Numbered from the stretch's first letter, positions 26,948 to 40,551 are shown. The stretch is DNA of 64,000 nucleotides from Pilaira anomala (GCA_025716855.1 JAIXMQ010000091.1:20780-84779); one strand, 5' to 3'. Notes: generated by a model from the sequence alone, not told the origin. Program-made: numbers and translations.

Positions 26948-28545
26948 GCTGTTGTTGATGATATTGTTGCTGTTGATGTTGTTGTTGCAAGTGGTGTTGT
27001 TGTTGTTGTTGAAATTGATGTAAAGAATTAATTTGATGTTGGTGTTGAAGTTCTTGTTGGAATCGAGGAGGAATAGGTTGTCCTTGAAAGAATTGTTGCT
27101 GCTGCTGTTGTTGTTGTTGTTGTTGTTGTTGTGATTCATGAGGATGTGCTTCTTGTTGTAAAGGAGAAGGTTGTTGAGAAGCAAATAAATGTTGAAGCAT
27201 ATTATTACCGTTGACTGGAGGTTGATGTTCTGGTTGAGGTTGTGATACAGCAGGAGAAGCGGCAAAGGTAGCAGGTGCGGCTATTTCTGAACCAACACCT
27301 AAAAGAGATTTAAGCGCAAAAGATGACTCTACAGGTTTATTAGTAGTTGAAGGTATATTGTTTTGTCGGAGCGGAGAGCCTGATCCCTTCATTGTTCTTT
27401 CGGTTTTATTGCTATCCTTTCTTAATGTCTTTTTACGTTGATTGACAAATTGTCTCAATTTACTATAAAAAAAAAATTAAGTTAAAAATGACAGCTTTAT
27501 GTAGATCTTTTCAACTTACTTCATAAAGGGAACAACCATATAAAACCTATATGGACCTGACTTAACGTAGTTTAGACTTCCATTTCCAGGACGTGGTTCG
27601 GTTGTTTTGTATGTAGGTAAATCATCTAACTTGATCCAAGAGATTTGCTGCATGAAAAGAAAAAAAAAAGTCAGATATTTCAAATCATGTTATTTCCCTT
27701 TTTTTTTTTTTTTTTTACACTAATTTCTTTTCTCGTTCTTGGAATAAATAATGTATCTTCAGGTACACCTTGAATAATATATAATCGAATACGTTGTTCA
27801 CGCATTGTCAATTCAATATAATCCGGCTTTTTTAATAAAGGTCCAATATCGTAACCTGTTTCCTCCAACACCTATACAAGTCAAAAATAAAAATAGAAAT
27901 AAATAACTTTCTCCAAAAAAAAATAGCGTTTTTTTTTTAATCTGCTTATATTTTACCTCTCTCACAGCACAACAATCGTATTCTTCATCTTGGTTAATCT
28001 TACCTTTAGGGAAGCCCCATCCTGATTTCGAGCTCCAACCTTTGACAAGTACACATTTATCGAGATTGGCGTTTAAGATAATAGCACCGCATACAGGAAT
28101 ACGGAAACGATATTGCATAAAGTCAGCGTAAGCACGTTCGTGTTCGTGGGCCCATTGATGAAGTAAAGGACAATGCTTAAAAAGTACACAGAAGTTAAGG
28201 TAAAATATTTCAATCGTTTTTTTTTTTAAAAAAAAAAAAGGGTTAGATGGATTTTTTTAAATAAAAAGGATATTTCTTGCAGAGAAAGTTTTGAGTTGAA
28301 AAGAAGGTAATTCAGGTTTTAATTCTCTAATAAAGTCTTCATAGAACCAATGTGCTTGTTCTACTTGGAAACAGATTCTCTCGACAGAAGAAAGTTCGGC
28401 TTCTGGTACATTGATAATAAATCGACTATAAAACGGATATAAGTATATATGTATATGTTATAATTTCTATAAAGAGTATATACCTTGATAGATCGTCCAA
28501 GATCTCTTCAAATGTAGCACTGATAAAAACTGCACTAGATTGCAT
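26574..28545 (-). CDS. DCP2: mRNA-decapping enzyme subunit 2
   Basis: Catalytic subunit of the decapping complex, a Nudix pyrophosphatase that removes m7GDP from mRNA in P-bodies. Minus exons 28545-28484, 28425-28281, 28175-27957, 27871-27719, 27647-27520, 27462-26574; 1,596 nt, 531 residues. N-terminal regulatory domain (ATFEEILDDLSSRFIINVP), then Nudix box GWGFPKGKINQDEE...REVLEETGY with the catalytic glutamates intact, Box B, and a C-terminal tail rich in Gln (26820-27135) and Ser/Pro. The second intron appears to be GC-AG: no GT occurs before an in-frame stop and GCAAGA at 28280-28275 restores frame. The canonical family has a few more residues at this junction, so the exact end of exon 2 is the weakest point. 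Confidence 0.92.
26826..27132 (-). repeat. CAG/CAA repeat encoding poly-Gln
   Basis: Two dense blocks (about 26826-27010 and 27093-27132) of interspersed CAA and CAG triplets, with His/Leu codons, inside DCP2 give a long glutamine-rich tail. The open frames on both strands here are by-products of this repeat. Confidence 0.9.
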
Positions 28546-29048
28546 GGTTAATAAGTTTTTTTTTTAAAAAAAAAAGAAGAGAAAGAGAGTTTATTTAGAA
28601 TGCGCGTTGAATATATTAATTCGCCCTTTAAATTCAATACAACTAAATGTATTATTATATGTATATATTTCAAAGAGAGAGAGAGAGAGAGAGAGATAGG
28701 ACTAATTCGCTGTAATAATAATAATAAGTACGTATCCCACTTGTCTGCCAAGTAGAAAACTGCATTGTAAAAAGATTTTTTTTTTTTGTTTTAGATAATC
28801 AATACCATGTTAAAATTACTGTCATTTAGGGTCATAAAATTTAGTAAATAATCCCATTGAAAAAGTACTGATATATAGCTTTATTTTTATTATACTCAAA
28901 GGTAAATGTAAACATGTAAATATGATGGGTCTTGGTACTAGATTTTTATTAAAAGGTATAAAAAAAACAGAAATGAAACTCCTTATGAGAATTTGCATTA
29001 AACTATTTTTCATTTTTTATTTAAGAATGTGGTGATCCAACATAGTCC

Positions 29049-29081
29049 CCCACCACCACCACCACCACCACCACCACCACC
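29049..29081. repeat. (CCA)n microsatellite
   Basis: About eleven CCA units. It is responsible for the apparent poly-Pro (+) and poly-Trp (-) frames in this stretch. Confidence 0.9.
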
Positions 29082-29859
29082 AGCTCCCCACACTTTGTGT
29101 TGTGGCGAATGTCAACGTACTTTTTTCGGATACCAAAAAAAAGCAGTACTCTTTGTCTGGGTCAAACCATGGCAAGTCAATGCACGGAATCCCTCCTTGC
29201 GGAAGAACTCCCAATCGAAACGTGTTCATGACAGTGTATGAGGACTTTTGGATAGAGAAGAAAGAAGAAAAGACCTCCTTTTTTTGGTCAGATGAGCAAA
29301 ACAAGTCAAAAATGACGGGTTTTTCAAAGATTTCTTCCAAGTAAACAATTGAAAAAAAAAAAAAAGTATTGGCCTTGATATATAGCAATTTGTAGTATTT
29401 TCTTTTCACAGTGAAATAAAGTAAATCAACATTATATGTAATGCAGGATTATACATTTATTTAATATATGTTAACCCATATATGAGAAAAAGTCAAGTTA
29501 TATGTAATAAATCATTGCTTTTTTTTTTCTGTTAAAGTGATCACACATAACATTTTCTGTGGTTTTTTTATAATAAACTTTCTTTTTTCAATCTGCTGCC
29601 CGTTTTTATTACATGCGGTTTCAAAATAAGGCTATTTATAAATCGCCTGATGTGTGTTTTTTTTTGAAATGCAATCGGATAGTTTTAGTTCTTTTAGTTG
29701 TATTTCATGCATATCATAAGGGTGAACTAAAAAAAATAAAACAAAAAAAAAAGGTGGAAACATATAAGAGAAAAAAGTAGAAAGGATGAATCTGTATCAA
29801 TGGCAAAAAAGAAATCAAAAAAGAGTTTGTTAAACAAAGATCACGTGGCATACATATCT

Positions 29860-29985
29860 TCTTTCTCTCTCTCTCTCTTTCTCTCTCTCGCAGGCAATAT
29901 CACACACGCGCGCGTATTGTTAATAATCCTCTCTCTCTCTCTCTCAACGTTACACTCTTAACCCCTTCTCTCTCTCTCTCTCTTT
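29860..29985. repeat. (CT)n-rich leader of the kinase gene
   Basis: Three blocks of CT dinucleotides, separated by CACACACGCGCGCG, lie 40-170 bp before the kinase ATG. They probably fall in the promoter/5' UTR, where pyrimidine tracts are frequent in this genome. Confidence 0.6.
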
Positions 29986-30027
29986 CTTGTTCTTTTAATT
30001 TTTTTTTTTTTTTTTAAAAAAAAAAAA

Positions 30028-31572
<1,545 letters not shown>

Positions 31573-31718
31573 TTTAACAATTATTATATTCCCTTTTTTT
31601 TTTTTTTTTATACACACAAACAATATATAATTATAATGAAAAAAAAAAAAAAAATTTATATATTATATATATATATATATACACACATGGAACAGTTCTT
31701 TTTAAAATATAATTATTT

Positions 31719-33397
31719 TTACATGAAGCAAACCCAGGATGTACCTGTTTTCCTTTTCACAGGATCAATTTGATCTAATTCTATAATATCGAAATCTTGT
31801 TCTAATTGATCATTTCTAGCAGAGAAATCCCAACAGAATAACCTTTCTTCATAGTGTTTAGAACCACGTACTTCAATGGTTGCAAATACTTTTGAATAAT
31901 CTGTTGTCATTCGAATATCCGTGATTGAATAATTTTGATTTGGCTGATCCAATGTGGGCACTAATCGATACAAGATATCACCTGTTTGTAAGTTCCAAAC
32001 ATTAATACATGCACTTGTCGTAGGTACTATCACTGAATCTTGTTCTATTTCCTGTTCATTGGATTGATAATATCGATACAATTGATACGGTGTCATAGAC
32101 CCTGTCGCTTCCATTGACGGTTGTCTACTTTCACTTAACTTTGTTATATATCCAACACTTTGATTCTTCTTCATAAAAGCACGTTGAGTAACTACATTCG
32201 AAGCAGAAGGAACCAATCTCACGTTTGATTTATATTGTTGATTGATTTTACCTTTTGTCAATAAAAAGAATGGCGTTAAACAAAGTTTGGTGAAAGCAGA
32301 GATATCTTCAGTTGCCCATTCAGTTGACGTATGTAGTTTCTCATTTATATTTAATTCGTATACGATCGATCCAGTCAAGAGAGAAAAAACCAAGACGGGA
32401 CCAGATGCATCGGGAGCACATGCTACCAGGTTACCGTTCACGGCTATTTCTCCTACACCTTGATACCAATCGCTACGACTTGAAAGGTAATCAACTGTAT
32501 TGATCATACCTCGTCGAGTGGGTCTTGATTGATGTGTCCATTCGTTTATGGTTTTATCCCAATCCCATACACGAATCAAATTATCCGATCCACCACTCAC
32601 CACCGCTTTTTTTTTTTTAAAAAAAAAAAAAAGGTAAGTTTTCTCTGTATAGCTAATCTATATATATATATATATATATGTGTACATATCATTTTACCTT
32701 CGTCGTTCATACTAATACATAATACTCTTCCTCGATGTCCGTGCCACATACGAACTAATCGTTTCGTATTTAAATCCCAAACAGCTACCGTTCCATTCAA
32801 TGCACCCGTGACAAGCCAATTTGAAGAAGGATGAGTATAATGACACACAATTGAATGAGTCTGAAGACCACCCATCCAAACCAATTGATCTTTAGAAACA
32901 CTTGGATTTAAAAAGACGGATTGTTTTGATATCGGGGATTGAAGCATCAAAGAAGAAGTAGTAGTAGTTGTATGATAATTTGGATTTGAACGTACGATTC
33001 TACCATCCTGGGCCAAAGTGAGACAAGTAAATAAACCTTGTTCTTGTGGAGAACCAATGACGAGAGAAGGATCCAGATCAGAATTGTGTTTTAAGGTTGT
33101 TGGATAAAAAGCTTTTACATGACCTGTATACCAATTCTTGGTGATACGATACATGTCCTGCCAATTTCTTTTTGAATTGAGAGGTTTAGGAAATTGGGGA
33201 GACCAAAATCTTTTAGCGTTGGGTTGTTCAAAGTCTCGATAACAAGCGTTTGGCCAGATCACGGCGTCGAATTGAGTAATGACTCTATTCCATTGATGAC
33301 ACACTCGAGAACATTTACTTAGACTAGAACCGTCTAAATAAATAAAGATGGAAACTAAGAGTTCGGTTGGAAATGGGCCATTTTTATTGTGTTGCAT
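31719..33397 (-). CDS. F-box and WD40-repeat protein
   Basis: Likely substrate receptor of an SCF ubiquitin ligase. Minus exons 33397-32698 and 32605-31719; 528 residues. The F-box is at the N-terminus (FPTELLVSIFIYLDGSSLSKCSRVCHQWNRVI, residues about 8-40), where it would bind Skp1. WD40-like units follow, the clearest being GTVAVWDLNTKRLVRMWHGH and VVSGGSDNLIRVWDWDK. The C-terminal third has further weak WD repeats (INVWNLQTGDILYRL). The single intron (32606-32697) contains a T12A14 palindrome. Its target is not known; the sequence is not close enough to a named receptor for me to assign a symbol. Confidence 0.88.
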
Positions 33398-33538
33398 TGT
33401 GTGTATTTGAAGAGAGAGAAGTAAAGGAATATAAATAAATAAAAAAAAAAAGAGAGAAAAAACATTTTTTTTTTTTTTTTTTATGTACACAGATTTTTAT
33501 TTGTTTCATTAAAGTCGCAACTGTTACTCTACATCTTT

Positions 33539-33853
33539 TTAGTCTTTTTTTATATTATACTTCTTTTCAGGACAACAGACACTTTTACCACCTTCTGATA
33601 TTAAGGCTTTACAACATTTTTCCAAGTCTTCAAGTGCTTTTTTACACTTTGTTTCTTGGTAATCGTTTCGTCCTAAGCAATCTTGAATTGCACAAGCTTT
33701 TTTTTTTTTTTTAGTGTTTTATTTACTTTTCTTTTCTTTTTTTTTTTTTTTACCGTATTTTTGACAAGGAGGTACCTATATAATATCAATCAATTAGACT
33801 CTTATTGTTAAATAGTTATATTACTGTTTTACTTCTGCGACTTTTGAAGGCAT
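33539..33853 (-). CDS. CMC4: Small twin-CX9C protein CMC4
   Basis: 66-residue mitochondrial intermembrane-space protein of the CHCH family, imported by Mia40. Exons 33853-33833, 33775-33754, 33696-33539, all tiny, which hides it from ORF scans. The product begins MPSKVAEVPPCQKYACAIQD and has the cysteine layout of CMC4/p8MTCP1: CQKYACAIQDC, then KCKKALEDLEKCC and a second pair in VCCPEKK. No presequence is expected because import uses the disulfide relay. Frame is kept across both introns. Divergent from the Boi-like gene, and the whole gene lies within about 300 bp, downstream of nothing else. Confidence 0.88.
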
Positions 33854-33875
33854 AATTTGGATGTAAGGGGGAGGA

Positions 33876-33909
<34 letters not shown>

Positions 33910-34670
33910 CAGAAAAAGAAAAAAACAAAACAAAAACAAAAAAGCGGAGGTTTTGAGGCGTAAAAAAAAAAAAAAAAAATACAAATCGGTAATAGATTCA
34001 TTTTCATTTGGTGTATATTTTAACTCATGAGAGATGAAAAACTCTTAAAAAGGCTTCACTTAGTCTTTCCGTATTCAAAAGCAATCCTTAAAACCAGGGA
34101 ATCAAAAACAAAAGTGTCTCCTTTTTTTTTTTATCGTTCTAGTTTGATAAACTGTACACACAGAGAGAAAATCATTTTTGCCTGTAAATGGCGGCGCATA
34201 TCCGTATATAAACATTACAAAGATGATCTATGTTAAAAACCTTATGCTCTCTTGTTATATCATACACAAAATAAGAGCTTTCGTATAAAAGTAAAGGAAT
34301 ATATATATATATATATATATATTGCTTCATACTACATGCATAACTTTAATGCTTCAATGGGAGCAAAAAGATTCATATTTTAGGCTTATGTCAAAAATAT
34401 CACATGAAAGATGCTACTTGAATCAAACTAATTGCAGTAAACTTGACCGTGTCTCTTCTTCAGGTTAGAGTTCCGCACACAGCACACACACGCGTGTGTA
34501 TACTGTGTGCAGAAATAAATGAAACTTGTCTAATAAAAATGTTGAGATGGTGTAACCCGTACCCTTTTTTTATTATTATTTCTCTCTCTTTTTCTGTAAA
34601 TATTTTTTTTTTCTTTTTTCTCTTTTCAATTTTATTATATTATTTTCTTTTTTTTTTTTTTATTACTTAT
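33854..34670. other. Intergenic between divergent CMC4 and Boi-like genes
   Basis: About 800 bp with an ATT microsatellite (33889-33910), an (AT)n run near 34302-34322, an ACACACGCGTGTGT palindrome near 34484-34499 and a T-rich leader. An open frame at 34027-34236 has no support beyond length. Confidence 0.45.
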
Positions 34671-37600
34671 ATGACTGAACGAGAAGTAGTTTATACAGTA
34701 CATAAATTTCAAGCTGAAAACGTTGACGAGATCTCTATTAACGTTGGAGAAAAAGTGATTGTACTTGGTAAAGATGAAGGTTACAATGACGGCTGGTGGC
34801 AGGTAAAAACAATAAAAATAAAAATAAAAGTTTTTACTTATTTTTTATTTTCAGGGACGTAATGTAAGAGGCGAGACTGGTTTATTTCCAGTTACATATA
34901 CAGTGAAACAACCACCGGCTACAATACTTGAAAATAAAATCGAGTCATTAGAAAGTAAAATATCTAAAATGAGAGTACCTTCTACCAACTCGAAAATGAT
35001 TCAAAATAATGTCAATAAGTCATTGATAGAAAATAAAAGTCCAGTAGAAGAATGGAGTGCGGAACAAGTTGCAAATTGGTTAATTAATATTGGTTTTGAT
35101 CAACAACTAGCAAATGATTTTAAAGGTGATTAGATAATCATCATATGCCTTTTTTTTTTTTTTTAGTATCTTACATTATTGTATTATATAGATCAAGAAA
35201 TAACCGGTGATATCTTGTTAGAATTAACTTTGGATTCATTAAAAGAACTTCAAGTAACAACATTTGGAAAAAGATTTAAAATTCATAGTGCAATCAACAT
35301 ATTAAGACAAGAATATAAAAAGCAAAAAGTGAGTAGTAAAAAATCCTTGTTAAATATACATCCTAACCCTTTTTTTTTTTTTTATTCTAGCTTTCTATTA
35401 CTACTACTACTACTAATACTACAATAAAATCAACAGAACCACGGGTTACTTCACCTTATCCAGATGCGCCGGCTAATAATTATTATAATAATAAACAACA
35501 ACCCTACGCAGACGATGATTTAGTATCCGATTATAGCACTGTCATTCGAAACTCACATCTACCATCGCCAACAAATAATTCAAGACCTACTTTACCTTTA
35601 GATATGGATTTAATCGCTTCTTCTCCCAATCTCACTACTCTTGTAGAAAGACATAATTCAATTAGTAGTGTACGTACTAATAATACCGATCGAACTCAAA
35701 GACAAGTATCACGAACACAACCTCCAGTCCAACAGCAACAAGCAAGAACACAACCTCCAGTCCAACAGCAACAAGCAAGAACACAACCACCAGTTCAACA
35801 GCAACAAGCAAGAACACAACCACCAGTTCAACAGCAACAAGCAAGAACACAACCACCAGTTCAACAGCAACTACAACAACAGCCACAAGTACTTCAACCT
35901 CAAATACATCCATCCCAACGCCCAATTTCACACCAAACTATACAACCTACCACAAACGGATCTTCAGAATGGCGACGTAACACAATGAATAATATGAAAT
36001 TACAGGAGGTAACACAGACACAGACACAGACACACAATTCATTAAAAAAAGATAATTTAATTAAAAAAAAAAAAAAAATTTTTTTTTAGAAAGCAGAAGA
36101 ACCTAAAGCTACAACGACGAGATACAGCTTTATGCGTGGATCATTACTACCTAACCATAAACTTCAATCCGTTATACCAAATACAAATATGGTACGAAGA
36201 TCAGAAGATGTATCTACATTAGCCGAAGTATCTATTTCACCAGATATGGAAGGTTGGTTATTTAAACAAGGTGATAAATACAAGACTTGGAATAAACGAT
36301 GGTTTGTACTTAAATCAAATAATTTATTTTATTTTAAAAGTCCAAAGGTATATATAACAAACTTTTTATTATTATTGTTTTATTTATTCATTACTTATTA
36401 GGCTGTACGTATGAAAGGTATCATTAATTTAAAAGGCTATCGAATTGAAGTAGATGAATCGATTCATCCAGGAAATTATTGTTTCAAAGCACATCATGAA
36501 CGAGAACGTACATTTTATTTCTATACTGAATTTGAAAAACCCATGAAAGACTGGTTAAAAGCACTTATGAAAGCAACCATTGCTCGAGACTATGCCAGTA
36601 AAGTATTTCGATTTTATATTGTATAAAAAAAAAAAAAAAACTAATTGATCTTTTAAATATTAAAGCTCCCGTTATGTCATCAAGTACAATTCCTACCATC
36701 AGTTTAGAATTAGCCAGAAAGATGCGTCCAAGACCTCCCTCCACCATCTTTCTTCAAAAAGATGCAACAACCCATTCACGATCCCCTTCACCTGGAACAT
36801 TTCATATCCATAACAACCTCGATCAACAATTCTCTATGATGGCTTTAGAAGAACAACATGATGTACAACCTATCATTCCATTCTCTCAACTCAATGATAA
36901 TATCCGATCCCGTGCGCCTTCCTCCATGAGCAATAGTACACGTCGTGTCATGTCCCCTGAAACCACTTCTTCCGATTACGCTTCTTCACGACTTAAGGAT
37001 TCTGGTTTCAATAGCTCTCACGGTGCCAACCTGAGTCGATCCATCACCGAATGCAGTAGTAACAGTTCCACCCACAAGACAACTACCAGTTCATCATCTA
37101 AATCCGAGCGTATGGCTCCCAGTGTAATATTTTACCCAGATGAGGAGCAAGAGGACTTGATTGATCCAGAACATATGAGCGTGATTGAAGTGAATCGATT
37201 GAACGTACCCGAGACATTATACCGTCATGCTGAAGAAGAGGAGGGGGAAGAGGAAGAGGAAGAGCTGTTTACGACGACAGTGATGAAAAAGCAACAACGG
37301 TATGTGGATTGGGTGAACTCTCATCTTCAAAAGACACTTCCAATTCGACATATTAGTGAGTTAAGGTCGGGAGAGGCGTTATTAGAATTATTGGAATCGT
37401 TGAGTCAACAAGAGATTATGAGACCCATTATTAATCCTTCGCAATCTGAAAATGTGTGTAGTATGGATCGTGTAATTACAGCTTTCAAGTTTATGAGTTC
37501 AGAAGGAATTGATTTGGATGGTGCGTGTACTGTGAGAGGTAAATAAACAAAAAAAAAAAAAAAAAAACGATCATCATTTGCAAAATGTGTATAATATATT

Positions 37601-37822
37601 AAGAAATCCTATTTAGATATTTTAAATGCAAATAGTGATAAAATCATGTACATGTTAGATTCTATTAAATATTGGAATAAATCAAATCCAAATAATACAA
37701 AGGAACCAGGTAAAAAAATGGCAAGCGGTGGTACATTTGGTGAAGACGATCAATGCAAATTAAGAGAATTGGAAACCGAATCAATTCTTCCACCTAATCA
37801 GCATACCTTTCCTTTACGATAG
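34671..37822 (+). CDS. Boi-like SH3-SAM-PH protein with C-terminal CH-like domain
   Basis: Polarity/exocytosis adaptor related to yeast Boi1/Boi2. Exons 34671-34802, 34855-35125, 35192-35328, 35391-36008, 36090-36347, 36402-36597, 36666-37538, 37617-37822; 896 residues. Domains in order: SH3 (EREVVYTVHKFQAENVDEIS, GWWQGRN, GLFPVTY; residues about 3-60), SAM (PVEEWSAEQVANWLINIGF; about 115-185), a Thr/Gln/Pro-rich linker with an 11-residue tandem repeat (RTQPPVQQQQA), PH (MEGWLFKQGDKYKTWNKRWF; about 430-530), a Ser-rich linker, an acidic Glu stretch, and a terminal block RYVDWVNSHLQ...ELRSGEALLELLESLS...ENV with the pattern of a calponin-homology domain. That last block is not part of yeast Boi proteins as I know them. 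Confidence 0.85.
35712..35875 (+). repeat. 33-bp tandem repeat in Boi-like gene
   Basis: About five copies of a 33-bp unit encoding RTQPPVQQQQA. The first copies share the codon choice CCTCCAGTC, the last three CCACCAGTT, so the array has expanded locally more than once. Confidence 0.9.
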
Positions 37823-37908
37823 ACACACACACACACACACACACACATACACCGAGACCTTTTTTTTTTTTTCTTATTTTTATTATTACTATTATTATTA
37901 CTTATTAT

Positions 37909-37947
<39 letters not shown>

Positions 37948-38070
37948 AACACACAAACACAAACACAAACACATATATACAACACAACTTTTTTGTTTTT
38001 TCACTTTATACATATTTTTCTCTCTCGCTTTTTTTTTAAAAAAGAAAAAATAAACACTTTTTTTTTTTTT
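37823..38070. other. Short convergent 3' region with (AC)n and (AT)n
   Basis: Lies between the Boi-like stop and the SSU1 stop. Contains an (AC)n run directly after the stop codon (37823-37848), an (AT)n run (37916-37942) and a T-run. Shared 3' UTR space for the two convergent genes. Confidence 0.6.
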
Positions 38071-39222
38071 TTATCGACGTAAATCAGGAGGAGTTAAACA
38101 AGGCGCATAAAACATTTCACCTGAAAAAGCGCCAATGATTGTTTTAGCCGTCACAGCTAACCAGATCACGACCAAAGAACAAGTAAAGATCGATCCCAGG
38201 ACATTAAAGAACATGGAATTTAATATATCTGCAATACTAAAGGTAGCAGCAGTAAAGACACCGATTGGAAAAGTTAATCCCCACCAACCGATATTAAATG
38301 GTATTCTTTGCTTAGCCGTATTACCTACCGAAAAGACCGCGACGATAAAGTACCATGCACCGTATCCCCATAAAATCAAGGCAGCAAGAAACCCAACACT
38401 ATAAGCTGTATCTCCTAAGCCCACAATATATTTATCTCCAAATAACCGTTTACCTGCAGACCCCATTTGGATCATGCCGTATGCACCTTGTCCAAGTGGA
38501 CCCAACGGTAAAAAAGAGGAGATGATGACTTCTTTGGGTGGTAAATTATGGACGGCTAATCGATAAAAGTAAATCACCATGATCGACAGCGCTAAGGAAA
38601 GTCCCATGCCCATCATGATATAGGAGATGATCAGGATTACCAAGCCACGTTGTTCATCGATGTAATTTGCTAACAGGCCACCGGACGATCCATGCACTAC
38701 AGCAGGCACGATAGGTAATAACCACGTACCGTTCATTGAATCCAGTTGATGGTTATGATGCACAATGATGTAAAATGGGACCATGATACAGCTTGCGACG
38801 GTCATGGCGAATTGGATGCACCAAAGTACAAAAGCCAAGTTCAGACCCCAATCGAATTTTTTACTGATGACCAAGATGGTGAAGTTGGTGATGGTTGTTA
38901 ATCCCATGGGTATTGTGCCGATGAATAACGATTGAGAAGAATGTTTCATCATGAGTGGGAAGATGTAAGGGAAAAGAATGTAGCGAAGACAAGTGATGAT
39001 GACAAAAATACAGAATGTCACAACGTTGATAACGTACAGTACAAGAGCGATCGTGGGTAGACCGTAGAATTGGAACGGGAAACTGTTGAGTAATAGACAT
39101 AGAATTCCTGTACCCATGATCACACTAAACCATGATGGTGTGAAATGGCGAATGATTTCAATCGGTATATCTTTTCGCTTGATCTTTTCTGTCTTGGTTG
39201 AAACTGGGGTGATTTCTGACAT
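38071..39222 (-). CDS. SSU1: Sulfite efflux pump / SLAC1-TehA family transporter
   Basis: Intronless 383-residue plasma-membrane protein of the tellurite-resistance/dicarboxylate transporter (TehA/SLAC1) superfamily, closest in pattern to fungal Ssu1 sulfite exporters. After a short Lys-rich cytosolic N-terminus come HFTPSWFSVIMGTGI (the hallmark start of the family) and about ten hydrophobic helices. Other conserved pieces are VPAVVHGSSGGLLA, LPLGPLGQGAYGMIQMG and GWWGLTFPIGVFTAAT. The Mae1-type malate carriers share the fold, so substrate is inferred. Being the only intron-free long gene in the window is a mild oddity. Convergent with the Boi-like gene. Confidence 0.88.
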   Translation of the reverse strand: MSEITPVSTKTEKIKRKDIPIEIIRHFTPSWFSVIMGTGILCLLLNSFPFQFYGLPTIALVLYVINVVTFCIFVIITCLRYILFPYIFPLMMKHSSQSLFIGTIPMGLTTITNFTILVISKKFDWGLNLAFVLWCIQFAMTVASCIMVPFYIIVHHNHQLDSMNGTWLLPIVPAVVHGSSGGLLANYIDEQRGLVILIISYIMMGMGLSLALSIMVIYFYRLAVHNLPPKEVIISSFLPLGPLGQGAYGMIQMGSAGKRLFGDKYIVGLGDTAYSVGFLAALILWGYGAWYFIVAVFSVGNTAKQRIPFNIGWWGLTFPIGVFTAATFSIADILNSMFFNVLGSIFTCSLVVIWLAVTAKTIIGAFSGEMFYAPCLTPPDLRR

Positions 39223-40551
39223 ATTTGCATGAAGAAATATGTTATAAATATTGCATTAATAAGCTTGGAGAGTTTTTTTTTTTTGTTTTTGTTTTACTTG
39301 TTTTTTTTTGTTTGTTAAAAAAAAAAGTGTCGTCATATTGAAAGGTAATAGAGTATGATGGCGTGTTTTTCTGTATTCGTAAAGAGATATACTTGTGTCT
39401 TTTCATTATCTGTCTTTATGAGTTTTTGTTAAAAATTGGGACTCAAAGCAATGATCCTGGTGTAACAACTAGTGCATTTTGAATTGACAGCATTTGATGA
39501 CCGATGATCACCTCTTGCTGTACAAAAACAAGTAAAATACTCAAATCTCTTTTCGTCTCTCGCAAATTAGGCAAGCGATATAATTATCTTATGGAAAGCT
39601 TTTTATTTCCGATATTCCCTTTTTATAAATAAAAAAAAAAAAAAAAATAGAGCATTTTGTTATATTACTGCCTTTTTATTTTAAGAAATTATGCTTTTTT
39701 AAATTGAAGTTGTCATCCTTGTGTTGATAAAATAGAGAAATCAAATCCTTAAGTGTCTTTGGCAAAGGTATAAAAGATAAATCCATATCTTACACGATGA
39801 CTTCAATCCCTTGATCATATTTACAGTTAGTTTGGGCTTTTCGGGAGAATATTGGAAGGCAACTAGGAGGGTTTACAGCTGCTCCTTTAAGTAAAAGTAG
39901 CTGTCATCAAATAAGAACATGGCGGTACTCAGGTAGAGTGACACTTTTTAAGAGAGCGTGATAACTTCTTCCTTCAGTTGTTCTACCAATGTGTTTTATA
40001 GGTCCACCAGCCTTTTCTCGATCACCATCTGTTTTTATGAAAGGTTTTCTAGAAGAAGACCAGACAGGACCGTCCTTCATTGTAACTTTAGTAAGAATGA
40101 GTGAATTTTTTTAAAGATATAAATTATTTCATTCCAAATGTCTTCTTCCGTGACGTTTTCTAACCACAGAAAAACATGTTAGTAAAAAAATCGTGTATGC
40201 GAATGTATATTTTTTTTTTATTCATTATGTTCAAAGTTCGTTTGTATACATGGGTCAGTGATCCCTCTACAATATCAAGAGCACTATGAATCTCTTGTCT
40301 GGCAAATTCATGCATTCTCTTCTCTATTATAAGATCCTCTTGTTTGACTTTATTATCTTCAATTAAGTCTATAAACTCTTGTGAAGCGTATTCAAAACAT
40401 TTCCCTGGGCAAGTTCTTATAGCCTTTACTTCACAGTTAGCAAATGCTTGAGTATTTAACATCTTCCCAGAAAACACTGATATAACCCTTGACTATATCA
40501 TATATGTAAATAATATCAGATAAAATAAAAATATATAATAATTGATTCATT
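39223..40551. other. Intergenic with low-confidence coding fragments
   Basis: 1.3 kb upstream of SSU1. A minus-strand open frame (40160-40477; MFSGKMLNTQAFANCEVKAI..., two Cys, acidic/helical) and a second minus stretch (about 39912-40086; MKDGPVWSSSRKPFIKTDGD) have codon-like composition but no known relatives that I can name. They lie just beyond the stop of the broken SANT-type gene and could be remains of the same mobile element. Confidence 0.35.

Larger units (their letters stand above)
28546..30027. other. Intergenic between divergent DCP2 and CaMK genes
   Basis: 1.5 kb. Contains a T10A10 tract (28556-28575), (GA)n at 28675-28697, a (CCA)n run at 29049-29081 and dense CT microsatellites at 29860-29985 in the kinase leader. 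Between 29030 and 29345 both strands are open, producing Pro-rich or Trp-rich ORFs that are products of the CCA repeat. The adjoining 250 bp have codon-like composition but match nothing I recognise. Confidence 0.45.

Noticed and set aside
26780..27265. Asn-rich and Leu-rich frames over the DCP2 tail
   Set aside because: Shadow frames of the CAG/CAA repeat in a clearly assigned DCP2 exon.
29017..29409. Trp-rich (-) and Pro-rich (+) open frames
   Set aside because: Both are translations of a (CCA)n microsatellite; no splice context or known domain.
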